The translations under genes and the position numbers were made by a program. Shown here in pieces: positions 37,040 through 46,517 of a DNA stretch of 64,000 nt. Source of the DNA: Oegoconia quadripuncta (taxonomy: Eukaryota; Arthropoda; Insecta; Lepidoptera; Autostichidae). The notes beneath the pieces were generated by a model. The model was not told the DNA's origin. It saw only the letters and a program-made list of their open reading frames with translations, and did no database searches. Every line of letters starts with the position of its first letter. Positions within the stretch are counted from its first letter, which is position 1. Where the stretch lies: NCBI GenBank assembly GCA_949316235.1, contig OX438757.1:11278657-11342656 (forward strand), in the 5' to 3' direction.

Positions 37040-38248
37040 ATGGCACTAGAATGCAACAAATGTAATAAGCTGATTGCAAATAAATTATTGATTGTATGCT
37101 CGTTTTGCCGGAATATATATCACATACTTTGTGCAAATGTCTCAGAGAAAAGATTTCACTTGATGACTAAACACAACAAGGAAACATGGAAGTGTGACTT
37201 ATGCTATGACAATGCACATATTTCTACTCCTTTACAGTCCACTTCATCATCATCCATACGAGATTTAAATAGGAACATAACTGAACGCAATAAATATGTA
37301 ATTAATATATCGACAGACAACTCGTTTGCTTCGTTAAGTACTAGCGATATTGACGGCGAGGAGGTCTCTAATGCATCATTATCAAGTGTGGCCAATAGAA
37401 GCTGCCCTGAATTAAGAAATCCGATACAAGATGTTGAATTACTACAAAAAAAGAACTTAGCATTAGAAACACAATTAAAAATAGCTGAAAATGAAATCGA
37501 CAACATGCTATCCGAAAACTGCTCATTAAAAAGACAAATTGAAAGTTTGAAGAATAAACTCTCTATGTTAACAAATATATGTAAATCCACAGATAAAATT
37601 ACTAATCAAAGACCAGGAAATAGGAGTAAGAGCAAACTTGATTATACCCAGTCCCCGAAATTTAGCAATTCGGAGAAAAAATTAACTAGAAAAATTTTAG
37701 ACATCAATGTGGCAGAAGCTTCAGGAAAAGAGTTGTTTGATGTATCCCAAATGGATTCTGCTTATGGACCTACACCAGTTAACAAAGTTACGTCGCAAAC
37801 AACAGTGGCAACTGACGAAATATCACCAACCCTGACGCGGGATTATGCTAAAACTCCTACACAAGCGGGCGATGTTCATCAGTCATCAGAACCACAGATA
37901 TATATAGTAGGTGACGAACAAGCAGTGGGTTTAGCAACACAGTTAATGAAGTCCAGACGTAATAAATGGAATGATAAGTATCGCACATTTGGCTTTATAA
38001 AACCCAATGCTTCTTCGTCGGAAGTATTGAGCTACTGCAATGAGATTAAAAAAAAAGCCAACAAAAATGATTATGTTGTTATTTGCGCGGGAAATAATGA
38101 TGTTAATCCTTATATGTTACACCGTAATTTATGTACCACGCTAAATGATTTAAAAGATATAAATATCTTGTTACTTCCGGTGAGGAACAACAGAAGTCTA
38201 AATGAAAAAATGTTAAATAATAGTATTAAGTTATTGACTAAGACATAA
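37040..38248 (+). CDS. LINE ORF1 protein with PHD finger and SGNH-like fold (5' part)
   Basis: 402 codons from an ATG. Residues 5-55 form a Cys4-His-Cys3 PHD finger (C5, C8, C20, C23, H28, C31, C52, C55). Residues about 135-175 are a probable coiled coil (NLALETQLKIAENEIDNMLS and on). Residues about 285-395 look like the SGNH/esterase domain of CR1-group ORF1 proteins: IYIVGDEQAVGLATQL is the block that normally holds the nucleophile, and VVICAGNNDV resembles the GxND block. The nucleophile serine appears replaced (GDEQ), so catalysis is doubtful. These proteins bind RNA and chaperone the retrotransposition complex. The frame stops early, and its continuation is in the +1 frame. Confidence 0.8.
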   Translation: MALECNKCNKLIANKLLIVCSFCRNIYHILCANVSEKRFHLMTKHNKETWKCDLCYDNAHISTPLQSTSSSSIRDLNRNITERNKYVINISTDNSFASLSTSDIDGEEVSNASLSSVANRSCPELRNPIQDVELLQKKNLALETQLKIAENEIDNMLSENCSLKRQIESLKNKLSMLTNICKSTDKITNQRPGNRSKSKLDYTQSPKFSNSEKKLTRKILDINVAEASGKELFDVSQMDSAYGPTPVNKVTSQTTVATDEISPTLTRDYAKTPTQAGDVHQSSEPQIYIVGDEQAVGLATQLMKSRRNKWNDKYRTFGFIKPNASSSEVLSYCNEIKKKANKNDYVVICAGNNDVNPYMLHRNLCTTLNDLKDINILLLPVRNNRSLNEKMLNNSIKLLTKT

Positions 38249-38642
38249 AAACTGCATGTATATTGACATAATTAGTTCACTTTCATATAAACAATACATG
38301 TATATAACTTGCCAACAGATAAATATTGCCATTGACTATGAAGCATACAAAAAACAATTTTTAACTTACACCACTAAAATATTTACAATTACAAAACATG
38401 GCATTAGTGATGCTTTAAAAAATGTCCCTAAAAAGGGAACAATTCCTTTTTATTTTTCCAAACTTCCATACAAAATTGGAAAAGATGAAAATTCTTATAA
38501 GTTAAAAAACTTACCCGAAAAAGGAACTACAACTACTGCCAAACCCCCACCTAAAGAAGTAGATACAGAAAAAAAGCCCTCACTTGAGGATATACATTCA
38601 ACTCCCATAAAAAAATTTTTTCGTGACCAAACCCAAGAATAA
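38238..38642 (+). pseudogene. LINE ORF1 continuation after a frameshift
   Basis: Opens at 38238 in the +1 frame relative to the preceding ORF1 and runs to a TAA at 38640-38642. It supplies what looks like the end of the esterase-like fold (MYIDIISSL) and a Lys/Pro-rich C-terminus (KPPPKEVDTEKKPS). The overlap of the two frames is at an A-run (38245-38250), a likely site for a one-base indel. Sequencing or assembly error could produce the same picture. Confidence 0.6.
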
Positions 38643-38643
38643 C

Positions 38644-41517
38644 ATGTTTACTATTTTACACCAAAATTTTGCTGGTCTTCTGAACAAACAAGACATTCTA
38701 CAAGTAGTTCTAGACGAATTCAGGGAAAATCATAAACATATTGATGTGATATGTGGTACTGAGTCCTTTTTGAGACAGGATGATGAAAAAAATTTAAATA
38801 TTTTGAATTATAAACTAGTATCACAATATTGCAGACCAAAAGAAAGAAGGGGAGGTGTATGTATATTGACTCGGGACAATATCGCATGCACGAAACTAAA
38901 GTTAGACGAATATTCTACTTACAAAAGTTTTGAATGTACCGGAATTGACCTCTTAAACAATAATTTGAAAATCATTTGTATTTACCGTACTCCAAACTCA
39001 GACATTGATATATTTTTTAATAGATTGGAAACTGTATTAGAAAAATTTACTTCTAGACATAGAAAACGAATAGTTATATGTGGTGACATAAATATTGATA
39101 CGATAAATAGAAATTCCTACAGTAATAGACTAATTAATTTATTAAATAACTATAATTTGAAAATGCATATTGTGACTCCCACTAGACAAAAATCTTGCAT
39201 AGACCATATGATCAGTAACATATCCACAGCTGTAGGTACAGTACATAACTTAGGAATATCTGATCATACTGGACAAACCCTGACGCTAAATCTAAAAATA
39301 AAAAATATAGCATCAATATGGTTTGAAGAAAGGAGAGACTTCTGTATTGATAATATACAAAAGTTTCTTAATTGTATTTCATCACTCAGCTTCAATGATG
39401 TAATGAGTGAATTAAACACAAATGCAGCCTTTGCCCAATTCCATAACACCCTATTACTATTCTACAACCTATGTTTTCCTAAAGTAACAGTAAAAATAAT
39501 TAAAAAAGCAAACAAATGTAAATGGATAACTAAAGGTATAAGGAAATCATGTGTTGAAAAAAGGAAACTGTATTTTAAATACAAAGCCGCTGATAAAAGT
39601 TACAAGCATGTTTATAAACAGCAGTACAAATTATACTCGTTAATACTAAGACGATGTATCTTGACTAAACAAGCTCAGAGTAATAAAAATAAAATACTTA
39701 AATCTAAAAATAAAGCAAAGGCTACGTGGGATATAATAAATAATAATATAGGAAATGTAAATAAAAGTAATGACATTGACAATATATATGTAAACAATTC
39801 TCTTATTGGCAGCCCTAAAGACATTGCGAATAAATTTAATGATTTTTTTATAGATACAACAAACTCTGACAAAACACAAACCTCATGCACATATAATGCA
39901 ATTGATATGTGTAGATCAAGTATTTTTCTTACGCCGACTACATCTGACGAAATAGACAAACTAATTAAACACCTCCGAAATACAAATGCAGTAGGATATG
40001 ATGAAATTTCTACAAAAATCTTGAAGTTGTGTTCCTCTCATGTGGCTCCTGTTCTTAGTCACATCATTAATATGTCTTTCAGTCAGGGCATCTTTCCTGA
40101 TAACCTAAAATATTCTATTGTTAAACCGCTTCACAAAAGAGGTAACAAAACAGATCTGAATAATTATAGACCTATTTCACTAATTCCAATATTAGCAAAG
40201 GTTTTTGAAAAAGCAGTTCACGCCCGGCTGACTAAATTTATAGAAAAATTTAATATTTTAACAAATGCACAACATGGTTTTAGAAGAAATAGGAGTACTA
40301 CCTCAGCAAATTATAAACTCATTAAAAACATATTAGACTGTGTAGAAAAAGGCATTCCAATCGTAGCACTCTATTTTGACATGACTAAAGCATTTGATTT
40401 CGTAGACCATGATAAACTAGTTAACAAGCTGCATAGGTACGGCATAAGAGGAATCACCCAAAATTGGTTTATTAGTTACCTTCAAGGTAGATCTCAATGC
40501 GTACAGGTTACTAAAACTCATAGAGAATCGAACAACACACACAAGAGAGTCACTTATACTTCTGATTATAAACATAATGGTTGTGGTGTTCCTCAAGGAA
40601 CCATACTAGGCCCATTATTGTTCATTATGTACATAAATGACATGCCAAAAATTACTGACCATGAATCTATACTATTTGCTGACGATACCACTGTTCTTGT
40701 TAGAGGCTACAACAATAAAAATAATACAAGTTTTACAGAATTTGAGAAAGAAATAAATTCGACAGTAAAAAAAGTAATTGATTGGATGGATGCAAATAAT
40801 TTAAGAGCAAATATCAGTAAAACAAAACTCATGCAATTTGGCACGTATAAAAATAAAAAGATTAAATTAAATATAATAAACAACGGCCTTCAAATAGAAA
40901 ATGTACATAATAATAAATTTCTTGGTATTTACATTGATGAAAACCTAAACTGGAAATTTCAGGTTGCTTCTTTATGTGACAGACTTAGCAGGTTTTCTTA
41001 TGCACTTGGCAGACTACGAACGATAGTCTCTATTGAGAGTGCGCTGACCGCGTACCATGCTCATGTCGCATCAATCCTGCAATACGGCCTCATCATATGG
41101 GGAAATTGCACCGACATCCAAATCTTATTTAGGATGCAGAAAAAGTGTGTCAGATCGCTCTGTGGTGCTGATATCATGGATTCTTGCAGGCCATTATTTG
41201 TCAAATACAAAATTCTCACCCTCTCAGGTCTGTACATTAAACAACTTTGCTTGTTTGTGAAAGAAAATCCTGAATACTATCCAACACGAATCACACCAAA
41301 TACGGGAATAATACTACGATATAGGAAAAGCAATATTGTATGTGTGCCTACTTATAAGTTATCGATGGCACAAAAAAATGTTTGTCATATGGCTGCCATA
41401 ATTTATAATGCATTACCTGACGAAATAAGAATATTGAATGGAAAATTGTTTAAAAGGAAATTACATGAGTGGCTTGTGAACAAATGTTTTTATTCAATTA
41501 AAGAATATTTGCCTTGA
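38644..41517 (+). CDS. LINE ORF2: AP-like endonuclease and reverse transcriptase
   Basis: 957 codons, uninterrupted. The ATG at 38644 follows the ORF1 stop by one base (TAACATG); an in-frame GTG upstream is not needed. The endonuclease domain (about 1-225) has HQNFAG, CGTES, IYRTPNSD, CGDINID, CIDHMISN and ISDHTG, matching the catalytic Asn, Glu, Tyr, Asp and His positions of exonuclease III-type LINE endonucleases. The RT domain (about 490-770) has NNYRPISLIPILAKVFEK, HGFRRNRST, YFDMTKAFDFVDH, GVPQGTILGPLLF and the catalytic LFADD. It nicks target DNA and primes reverse transcription there. All key motifs are present, so this ORF could still be functional. Confidence 0.92.
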   Translation: MFTILHQNFAGLLNKQDILQVVLDEFRENHKHIDVICGTESFLRQDDEKNLNILNYKLVSQYCRPKERRGGVCILTRDNIACTKLKLDEYSTYKSFECTGIDLLNNNLKIICIYRTPNSDIDIFFNRLETVLEKFTSRHRKRIVICGDINIDTINRNSYSNRLINLLNNYNLKMHIVTPTRQKSCIDHMISNISTAVGTVHNLGISDHTGQTLTLNLKIKNIASIWFEERRDFCIDNIQKFLNCISSLSFNDVMSELNTNAAFAQFHNTLLLFYNLCFPKVTVKIIKKANKCKWITKGIRKSCVEKRKLYFKYKAADKSYKHVYKQQYKLYSLILRRCILTKQAQSNKNKILKSKNKAKATWDIINNNIGNVNKSNDIDNIYVNNSLIGSPKDIANKFNDFFIDTTNSDKTQTSCTYNAIDMCRSSIFLTPTTSDEIDKLIKHLRNTNAVGYDEISTKILKLCSSHVAPVLSHIINMSFSQGIFPDNLKYSIVKPLHKRGNKTDLNNYRPISLIPILAKVFEKAVHARLTKFIEKFNILTNAQHGFRRNRSTTSANYKLIKNILDCVEKGIPIVALYFDMTKAFDFVDHDKLVNKLHRYGIRGITQNWFISYLQGRSQCVQVTKTHRESNNTHKRVTYTSDYKHNGCGVPQGTILGPLLFIMYINDMPKITDHESILFADDTTVLVRGYNNKNNTSFTEFEKEINSTVKKVIDWMDANNLRANISKTKLMQFGTYKNKKIKLNIINNGLQIENVHNNKFLGIYIDENLNWKFQVASLCDRLSRFSYALGRLRTIVSIESALTAYHAHVASILQYGLIIWGNCTDIQILFRMQKKCVRSLCGADIMDSCRPLFVKYKILTLSGLYIKQLCLFVKENPEYYPTRITPNTGIILRYRKSNIVCVPTYKLSMAQKNVCHMAAIIYNALPDEIRILNGKLFKRKLHEWLVNKCFYSIKEYLP

Positions 41518-41877
41518 CATTGTTTAAATTAGCCATATTGAATTTATTTTTCTCCTCTGACATTGTATTGTAAATAAATAATTTAATGAGCAATAATGAT
41601 TAATTTTTAGGTAATGACTTGGAAAAATGGTATTCGATTGACTACATACTATAATTTTGTGACTTTTTGTAATCAATTATTATTTTCTCGATTATTTTAA
41701 TATTTTTAATTTTAAATTCCTAAGTTGAATAATTAATAATTAACCAAATAGAATATTTGCACGCTAGATTTAAGCAGATTTTGATGGAACTGTGTTTTTT
41801 ATTGAGACCTAATCTTATACCCAAAATCAGGCAAATAAATTATTTTCATTCATTCAATAATAATAATAATAATAATA
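41518..41877 (+). other. LINE 3' UTR and AAT-rich tail
   Basis: After the ORF2 stop comes AT-rich sequence ending in GCAGATTTTGATGGAACTG, GAGACCTAATCTTATACCCA, AATCAGGCAAATAAATTATTTTC and an (AAT)n run (41856-41877). It abuts the SINE that follows. Confidence 0.75.
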
Positions 41878-42105
41878 AATATTTCGAACACTTACACCAA
41901 TCATCTAGTTCCAAACTAAGCAAAGCTTGTACTATGGGTACTAGATAACGGATAAACATACATAAATATTTATATAAACATCCAAGACTCGGGAATAAAT
42001 GTTCGTATTCATCACACAAACATTTACCCCTCGCGGGATTCGAATCCGCAACCGTTGGTTTCGCTGATAGGGTCACTATCCACTACACCAATCGGTCGTC
42101 ATGTA
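41875..42105 (-). mobile_element. tRNA-derived SINE, family A, best-preserved copy
   Basis: On the minus strand: head GACCGATTGGTGTAGTGGAT (A-box), GATAGTGACCCTATCAGCG, GGATTCGAATCCCGCG (B-box), GGTAAATGTTTGTGTGATGA, ATTTATTCCCGAGTCTTGG, TATCCGTTATCTAGTACCC and GTGTAAGTGTTCGAAAT. It serves as the reference for the other family A copies. It sits 180 bp upstream of the SH2 exon acceptor. Confidence 0.85.
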
Positions 42106-42282
42106 CATTATGATACTTAGTATGAAAAATATCTGACAAACTCAACTCTTTTTACTGCGGGCTCAACAAACATTTTGCCATTTGTTTTAATTAAATATTC
42201 TACAAAAGGCCGTAACCCAGATATTGTTTGGTTGGCACACATTAGGACTGTTCGTAATATTGTCGCTTTTTTCTTGTTACAG
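42106..42282. other. Intron end and 3' splice site before the SH2 exon
   Basis: The last bases TCGCTTTTTTCTTGTTACAG form a strong polypyrimidine tract and AG. Confidence 0.75.
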
Positions 42283-42404
42283 ATGGTACTTCCGCAAAAT
42301 AAAACGGATCGAAGCGGAGAAGAAGCTGCTCTTGCCCGAAAACGAGCATGGAGCCTTCCTCATTCGAGACTCGGAGAGCAGACACAACGACTTCTCGCTC
42401 TCAG
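42283..42404 (+). CDS. Src42A: Src42A exon encoding the N-terminal half of the SH2 domain
   Basis: The exon (122 bp) begins with the last base of a split Pro codon and encodes [16 protein letters not shown], then [20 protein letters not shown] and FSLS, ending with the G of a split Val codon at a GTAATT donor. From memory this is nearly identical to insect Src42A. The Trp opens the SH2 domain and the Arg of FLIR is the phosphotyrosine-binding residue. Src42A is a cytoplasmic tyrosine kinase acting in JNK, adhesion and epithelial signalling. The GC-rich codon use stands out from the AT-rich intron. The WYFRKIKR form distinguishes it from Src64B and Tec/Btk-type kinases. Confidence 0.93.
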
Positions 42405-42840
42405 GTAATTTCCGCAGCATGGATTATTCTAGAGTGAATAGGCATTTACTGGGTGCGCGTGATACATCTTCGGCTACATCGTCACTTTCCATCAGGTGAG
42501 ATTGTAGTCAAACGCGAAACGAGTTTTTAATAAAAAAAAAAATGGATGTTGGCCTCGAAAAACACCTTATTGTATAACTTTATTAATGGTGGTCATAATC
42601 GCTACACTACTGGTCTATGTTTAGCAGCTCTCAACTTACCAGCTAGTCTTCAGGTGTTAAGGAATGTGTCGCCTTCTACATTAGTGTTTTTATTTCTTTA
42701 TTATGATGGACTGGTTTAATCACAACGGATAGTGACGATCTGGTGGAGGATGTAGCTTGCTATGTCCCAAGATTATACGATTTTCGAAAAACTAACGCCG
42801 GGAAGGAGTTCTGTACCTTGACAGTTCGCATTATGAATGA

Positions 42841-43015
42841 CTTGCTTTCCGCCTGCGACTTCGTTCGCATGGATCTCGAAATAAAATATAAAGCAAACCT
42901 TCGGAAAGGAGTTCTGTAAATGGTAGTGGAAATCGAATCAAAATCCGTTCTAAACTACGTCAGAACTAAACGCACAAACAGACATACGCGGATAGAGACT
43001 TTATTTTTTACTATT
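42841..43015 (-). mobile_element. Helitron 3'-half fragment
   Basis: CTTTCCGCCTGCGACTTCG followed by GATCTCGAAATAAAAT is, on the minus strand, the GC hairpin and approach to the 3' end of a lepidopteran Helitron; further in come AATCAAAATCCGTTC and GCACAAACAGACATACGCGG. The terminal CTAG is not preserved. Confidence 0.55.
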
Positions 43016-43865
43016 GAGAATTTATGGAGAAGAGGCTTCATCAGAAGAACACCACTATCTTGCACATCATAAAAAAAAAACAAATGAGCCCAACTCAATG
43101 AGTTTGCGGTAGTCGTTGAAGGGTTCGAGTAGCCACTGCCCCGCCTTATTATTGGACGGTCTATATTATATTATCATCAGAATTACATATGCATTTGAAA
43201 AGTTTCAAATCGATACCTATGGTAATTAGATGTTTGTGAAAATCGACTTCCTTCTGCTACCCGATTTGTTTACAAACTTAAATTACATTCAAGTTAACCT
43301 AACCACACCATAGACCACGCAAGTAACTGTTTTATTGTTTTTAAGATTTTCTAACCAAATGCATGCTGCAGAAGAGCCCCGAATATATTTTTATTTAAAA
43401 GGATGTCCAAACCAATTATTAATTTTAAAAAAACTCATGTTCCGAAAGAAATAATAGATGGTGGGTATTACCTATACACCACCCAGTATCTGACACTGAT
43501 CTTATGCGTTAACCAAAAAATTACAAGATACTTGCGTAACTTTTATAAATATCCAATGCATCTTTTTTCTGAGAATATCTGAATTTTAATGAGGCAACAA
43601 GAACACAATCTACGTCATATATAGCGCGTAAGAGTCGAACGCAACCGGATGGCACTGAACATGACCCTTAAGATACAATGAATTTTGCAGGGGTCAGCAC
43701 TATTCATCGGTTACCAAACGAAGGGGACAGAGGGTTAATGCAGCCATAGTTCTATTATTCGTTGATTAATGAAATTAAGCACTATTACTGGCATTTAAAT
43801 TTTCCGTGCTTTTTTTTTCTTTTTTTTTATGCACAACGTATTAGCACTTAACCTCAATCACACCT
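43016..43865. other. Intronic stretch, nothing recognised
   Basis: AT-rich with a poly-A and a poly-T run (43070-43080, 43811-43829); no motif recognised. Confidence 0.4.
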
Positions 43866-44138
43866 GAAGACGAGGCCGAAGGTGGAAGTGTATAGTGGAC
43901 CCAGAAACCCCATCATATTTGGGGAACTGGTTATCTTATCTCTTACAACCGGAACACAACAATGCTATTAACATTGTTTGGCGGCAGATTTAGGTAAGAT
44001 GGTGGTAGCTAGCCAGGCGGACATTTAAAATGCCCTACCACCAACCAAACCGAGTAATAAACATGTACCCCGTTGGGGATCGAACCCGCGTCCTCCGAAT
44101 CATAAACCCTATGTTATTTACATTGAGCCACGGAGGCG
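43866..44138 (-). mobile_element. tRNA-derived SINE, family B
   Basis: On the minus strand the head is GCCTCCGTGGCTCAATGTAA (A-box) with GCGGGTTCGATCCCC (B-box) about 50 bp on. Then come GTACATGTTTATTACTCGG, TTGGTGGTAGGGCATTTTAA, GGCTAGCTACCACCATCTTA and a tail through CCAGTTCCCC and GGGTCCACTAT. The copy at 49175-49398 has the same order. The tRNA-like promoter and dispersed copies define a SINE. Confidence 0.8.
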
Positions 44139-44144
44139 ATTAAT

Positions 44145-44350
44145 AGGGCAAGTTAAATAGTCGGTCCTGGTGGTTTTTAATTGCCAAACCGGTGGCTTAA
44201 GGGTTGACTTTAAAAACACTCACTGTCATGTGGCCACTAGTCCGACACAAACAAATCCACCAATCCGAACTGAACCCGTGTGGTACATTATAGCCCATAC
44301 CCTCTCCCAGTTAGACGAAGCTGTGCGTCAATAGTTCAGTAACGTAAGGC
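44145..44350. repeat. Dispersed repeat next to SINE B (partner 45665-45840)
   Basis: GTTAAATAGTCGGTCCTGGTG, TTAAAAACACTCACTGTC, CCACTAGTCCGACAC, GTGTGGTACATTATAGCCCA and ACCCTCTCCCAG recur in the same order, diverged, in the partner. It may be part of a larger LINE or of an unnamed element. Confidence 0.45.
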
Positions 44351-44778
44351 CATCAATGATAATAGTCATATCTCAAGCTATTTACTTTGTGGATTTTGTC
44401 ATGTCGCGCGTCTTTCCCCGTAAATTGAATTAACCTCATTGATATTTAGAAATCCCTGTAATACTCGCATTAATTATACAACAATTTTATCTAAACCGTC
44501 TAATAGGGTTTTCCTAATATGACGCAACCACTGCTCGTTAGAGTAATTTAAACAACAATTAACACTATGAACCGAAATGGAATCGTAACTTATCTCGGCA
44601 TCTGTAAGCACCACTTACTGCTTATCAGTAATAACATTGCGCGCCGATATTTATAGAACCATGTAAGGGGCATTGAAGAAAGTTGATTAATATCAGTACA
44701 TGTACAAATATTTTTGGGAAAATCCAAAGCCAATCCAAGTGTTATTCCGACCATAATTTCGCTATTCTCATTCATTTT
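44351..44778. other. Intronic stretch, nothing recognised
   Basis: AT-rich, no motif recognised. Confidence 0.4.
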
Positions 44779-45068
44779 GACGACCGATTGGTGTAGCGGA
44801 TCGAATCCCGCGAGTTTGTTTGTTTTTGTTTTTATAGTTTAATTTAAAACATTGGTCTTGTAAACCAAAATTAAGTATATTTCTTTTTAAACAAAAATAA
44901 AAGAAATCTCGTTATCAATAATCTCCAAAATTATTATTCGAACATTTATTCCCGAGTCGTGGATGTTTTAAATATTTATGTATGTTTATCCGTTATCTAG
45001 TATCCATAGTACAAGCTTTGCTTAGTTTGGGACTAGAGGATTTGTATAAGTGTCCGAAATATTTATTT
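44779..45068 (+). mobile_element. SINE family A, rearranged copy
   Basis: The head GACGACCGATTGGTGTAGCG runs straight into the B-box GGATCGAATCCCGCGAG, deleting the segment normally between the A and B boxes. After about 120 bp of unrelated T-rich sequence the body resumes with CGAACATTTATTCCCGAGTC and ends GATTTGTATAAGTGTCCG. Either one SINE with an internal insertion, or two fragments. Confidence 0.65.
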
Positions 45069-45227
45069 ATAAAACGATGGCTGCCGCTTTTCTGTTAAAA
45101 CTATCTAAGGGCCATAGGAAGCACTCGTGGCGCAGTCGCAATCGCTGCTCGTTATTGTGCGGGCAGTCCTTGAATGGATGACTAGTGGTATTTTGATATG
45201 AGTGTTTCCATGTATATAGGGAACAGG

Positions 45228-45645
45228 ATGCGATATGGATGACGTAGTGATAAATATTGAAAAATGTATGCTTTAAAGGTTTGGACATGTGAGAGGATAA
45301 ATGAAAGAAATATACGAAGCGAATGTGGATAGTAATGTTGGTAAAGACCACGGCGAACTTACTGTGATTATGTTGTTGGTCGCCATGTGGTATTAAAGAT
45401 GGTGGTTGCAGTAAACCATTACGCTACGGCTAAACAGCGAAATAAGACAACGTTATCAATATACTAAAACTCTCCCGAAAAGTCCATCTCAGTACCGTGA
45501 TCAAGTATTGGAAATCTTAAAGAAAGGCCGAGTCAAGAATACCCTAAACCGACGACGACCATGTATGAATAACAGAGAGAATGAAGCAAAGGTGAGTTAG
45601 GTATCGTAAGTAGAGGTCAAGTCAAGTAGAAACCGGCGTGATTTT
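45228..45645 (+). pseudogene. LINE reverse-transcriptase C-terminus, decayed
   Basis: Fragments recognisable in shifting frames: an AKGLDM-like stretch, RKIYEANVDSNVGKDHGE and, after about 140 bp without similarity, DQVLEILKKGRVKNTLNRRR and CMNNRENEAK. This order (IYEANVD, DQIxxILKKG, TxNRRACM, EAK) is that of a widespread lepidopteran non-LTR RT C-terminus. Stops, shifts and an internal replacement make it a pseudogene. Confidence 0.65.
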
Positions 45646-45664
45646 TAACATATTTGTTTCTGTG

Positions 45665-45840
45665 CCTTGGAGGGTAAGTTAAATGGTCCGTGACCTACAG
45701 AGGTGGTTTAAAACACTGACTACCAGGCGGTTACTGGTATAACACACCGGGGTCTCATGGTGGATTATGCTTTATACCCTCTCGGCTGTGCTCCAACATT
45801 GAAGACTTGTAGGCCACTGTGGTGTAATATCCTTAACTTT
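45665..45840. repeat. Dispersed repeat (partner 44145-44350)
   Basis: AAGTTAAATGGTCCGTGACC, GGTTTAAAACACTGACTACC, CACACCGGGGTCTCATGG, TTTATACCCTCTCGGCTGTG. It follows the LINE remnant directly and could be its 3' UTR. Confidence 0.45.
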
Positions 45841-46474
45841 GGTTACTTAACCTACGATCAGAAATATGCTTTGTACCTAGGGAAGATACTTTTAGTAAAA
45901 TAGCAAAGTGGTTGTATGGTGCCAACAAGTATAATGATATAAATTGGTTATTATAATGCAACAAAAAAGAGTGGATGTATTTTATTTATTAGCCGACCAT
46001 CATTCAATGTTCAATCAAACACAAATGAACCATACGGGCATGGTGAATAGTAGATAGGTTGTTTGTTTCAGAGGGGGAGCGATGTTCATTTGTCATAGAG
46101 CAAATTCGTACTAGTTTTCTGGTATATGAGTTGAATGATCGGTGTAATACCCATAGAGCTTCGATCGTTGTCATTCAACTCTAAATTTAGTTTTGTGTTG
46201 GTACGATATTACAAAGCGTTGCTTCCAGACTGACTTTATTAAAATGAAAGTCTGAGCGAAGTAGGTCACCGGTCGCCCAACCCAAAAAGTGAATACCTAC
46301 TGGATTTATTGCTACTGCTATTTGTTTTTTTTACACCATCACTAAATTAATTTTCGGATATGTCCAAATAGTATAAAACAAAGTCGCTATCGAGCGCTTG
46401 TTGTTCTTCTTCTTCTAAACTACATTTAGAGAAATTCTTCGGGACGGTTTACAATACAAACACTTTATATTTTG
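45841..46474. other. Intronic stretch with one inverted repeat
   Basis: GAGTTGAATGA (about 46130) and TCATTCAACTC (about 46170) are perfect 11-bp inverted arms. Otherwise nothing recognised. Confidence 0.4.
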
Positions 46475-46517
46475 TTTCGAGATCCACGCGGCAAAGTCAC
46501 GGACGGAAAGATAGTAA
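46475..46517 (+). mobile_element. Helitron 3'-end fragment
   Basis: CGAGATCCACGCGGCAAAG followed by TCACGGACGGAAAGATAGTA is a mutated form of the GC hairpin and CTAGT end of lepidopteran Helitrons (ATAGT in place of CTAGT). Confidence 0.5.

Larger units (their letters stand above)
36880..41875 (+). mobile_element. CR1/jockey-type LINE, nearly full length
   Basis: A two-ORF non-LTR retrotransposon: a short 5' UTR, ORF1 with a PHD-type zinc finger (frameshifted near its end), ORF2 with endonuclease and reverse transcriptase, a 3' UTR of about 350 bp, and an AAT-rich tail. The PHD-plus-esterase-like ORF1 is a layout known for the CR1 group. Its 3' UTR matches the truncated copy at 2085-2196. 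It is in the sense orientation of the host intron. The 5' boundary and target-site duplication could not be fixed by eye. Confidence 0.85.
19027..42282 (+). other. Predicted intron 1 of the Src42A-type transcript
   Basis: It starts GTAAGT and ends TTTTTTCTTGTTACAG, both good splice consensus. It is about 23 kb long and carries most of the window's transposons, including a Helitron and a full LINE in sense orientation. I looked for an exon encoding the Src SH3 core (ALYDYD, DWW, PSNYV) on the + strand and saw none, so the canonical SH3 exons are probably upstream of the window. Confidence 0.6.

Noticed and set aside
38623..38643. Extended ORF2 start at a GTG
   Set aside because: The ATG at 38644, one base after the ORF1 stop, is the more natural start; the extra seven residues only translate the ORF1 end in another frame.
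42175..42408. Longer open frames across the first SH2 exon in other frames
   Set aside because: Shadows; the true reading uses the acceptor at 42282 and the donor at 42405.
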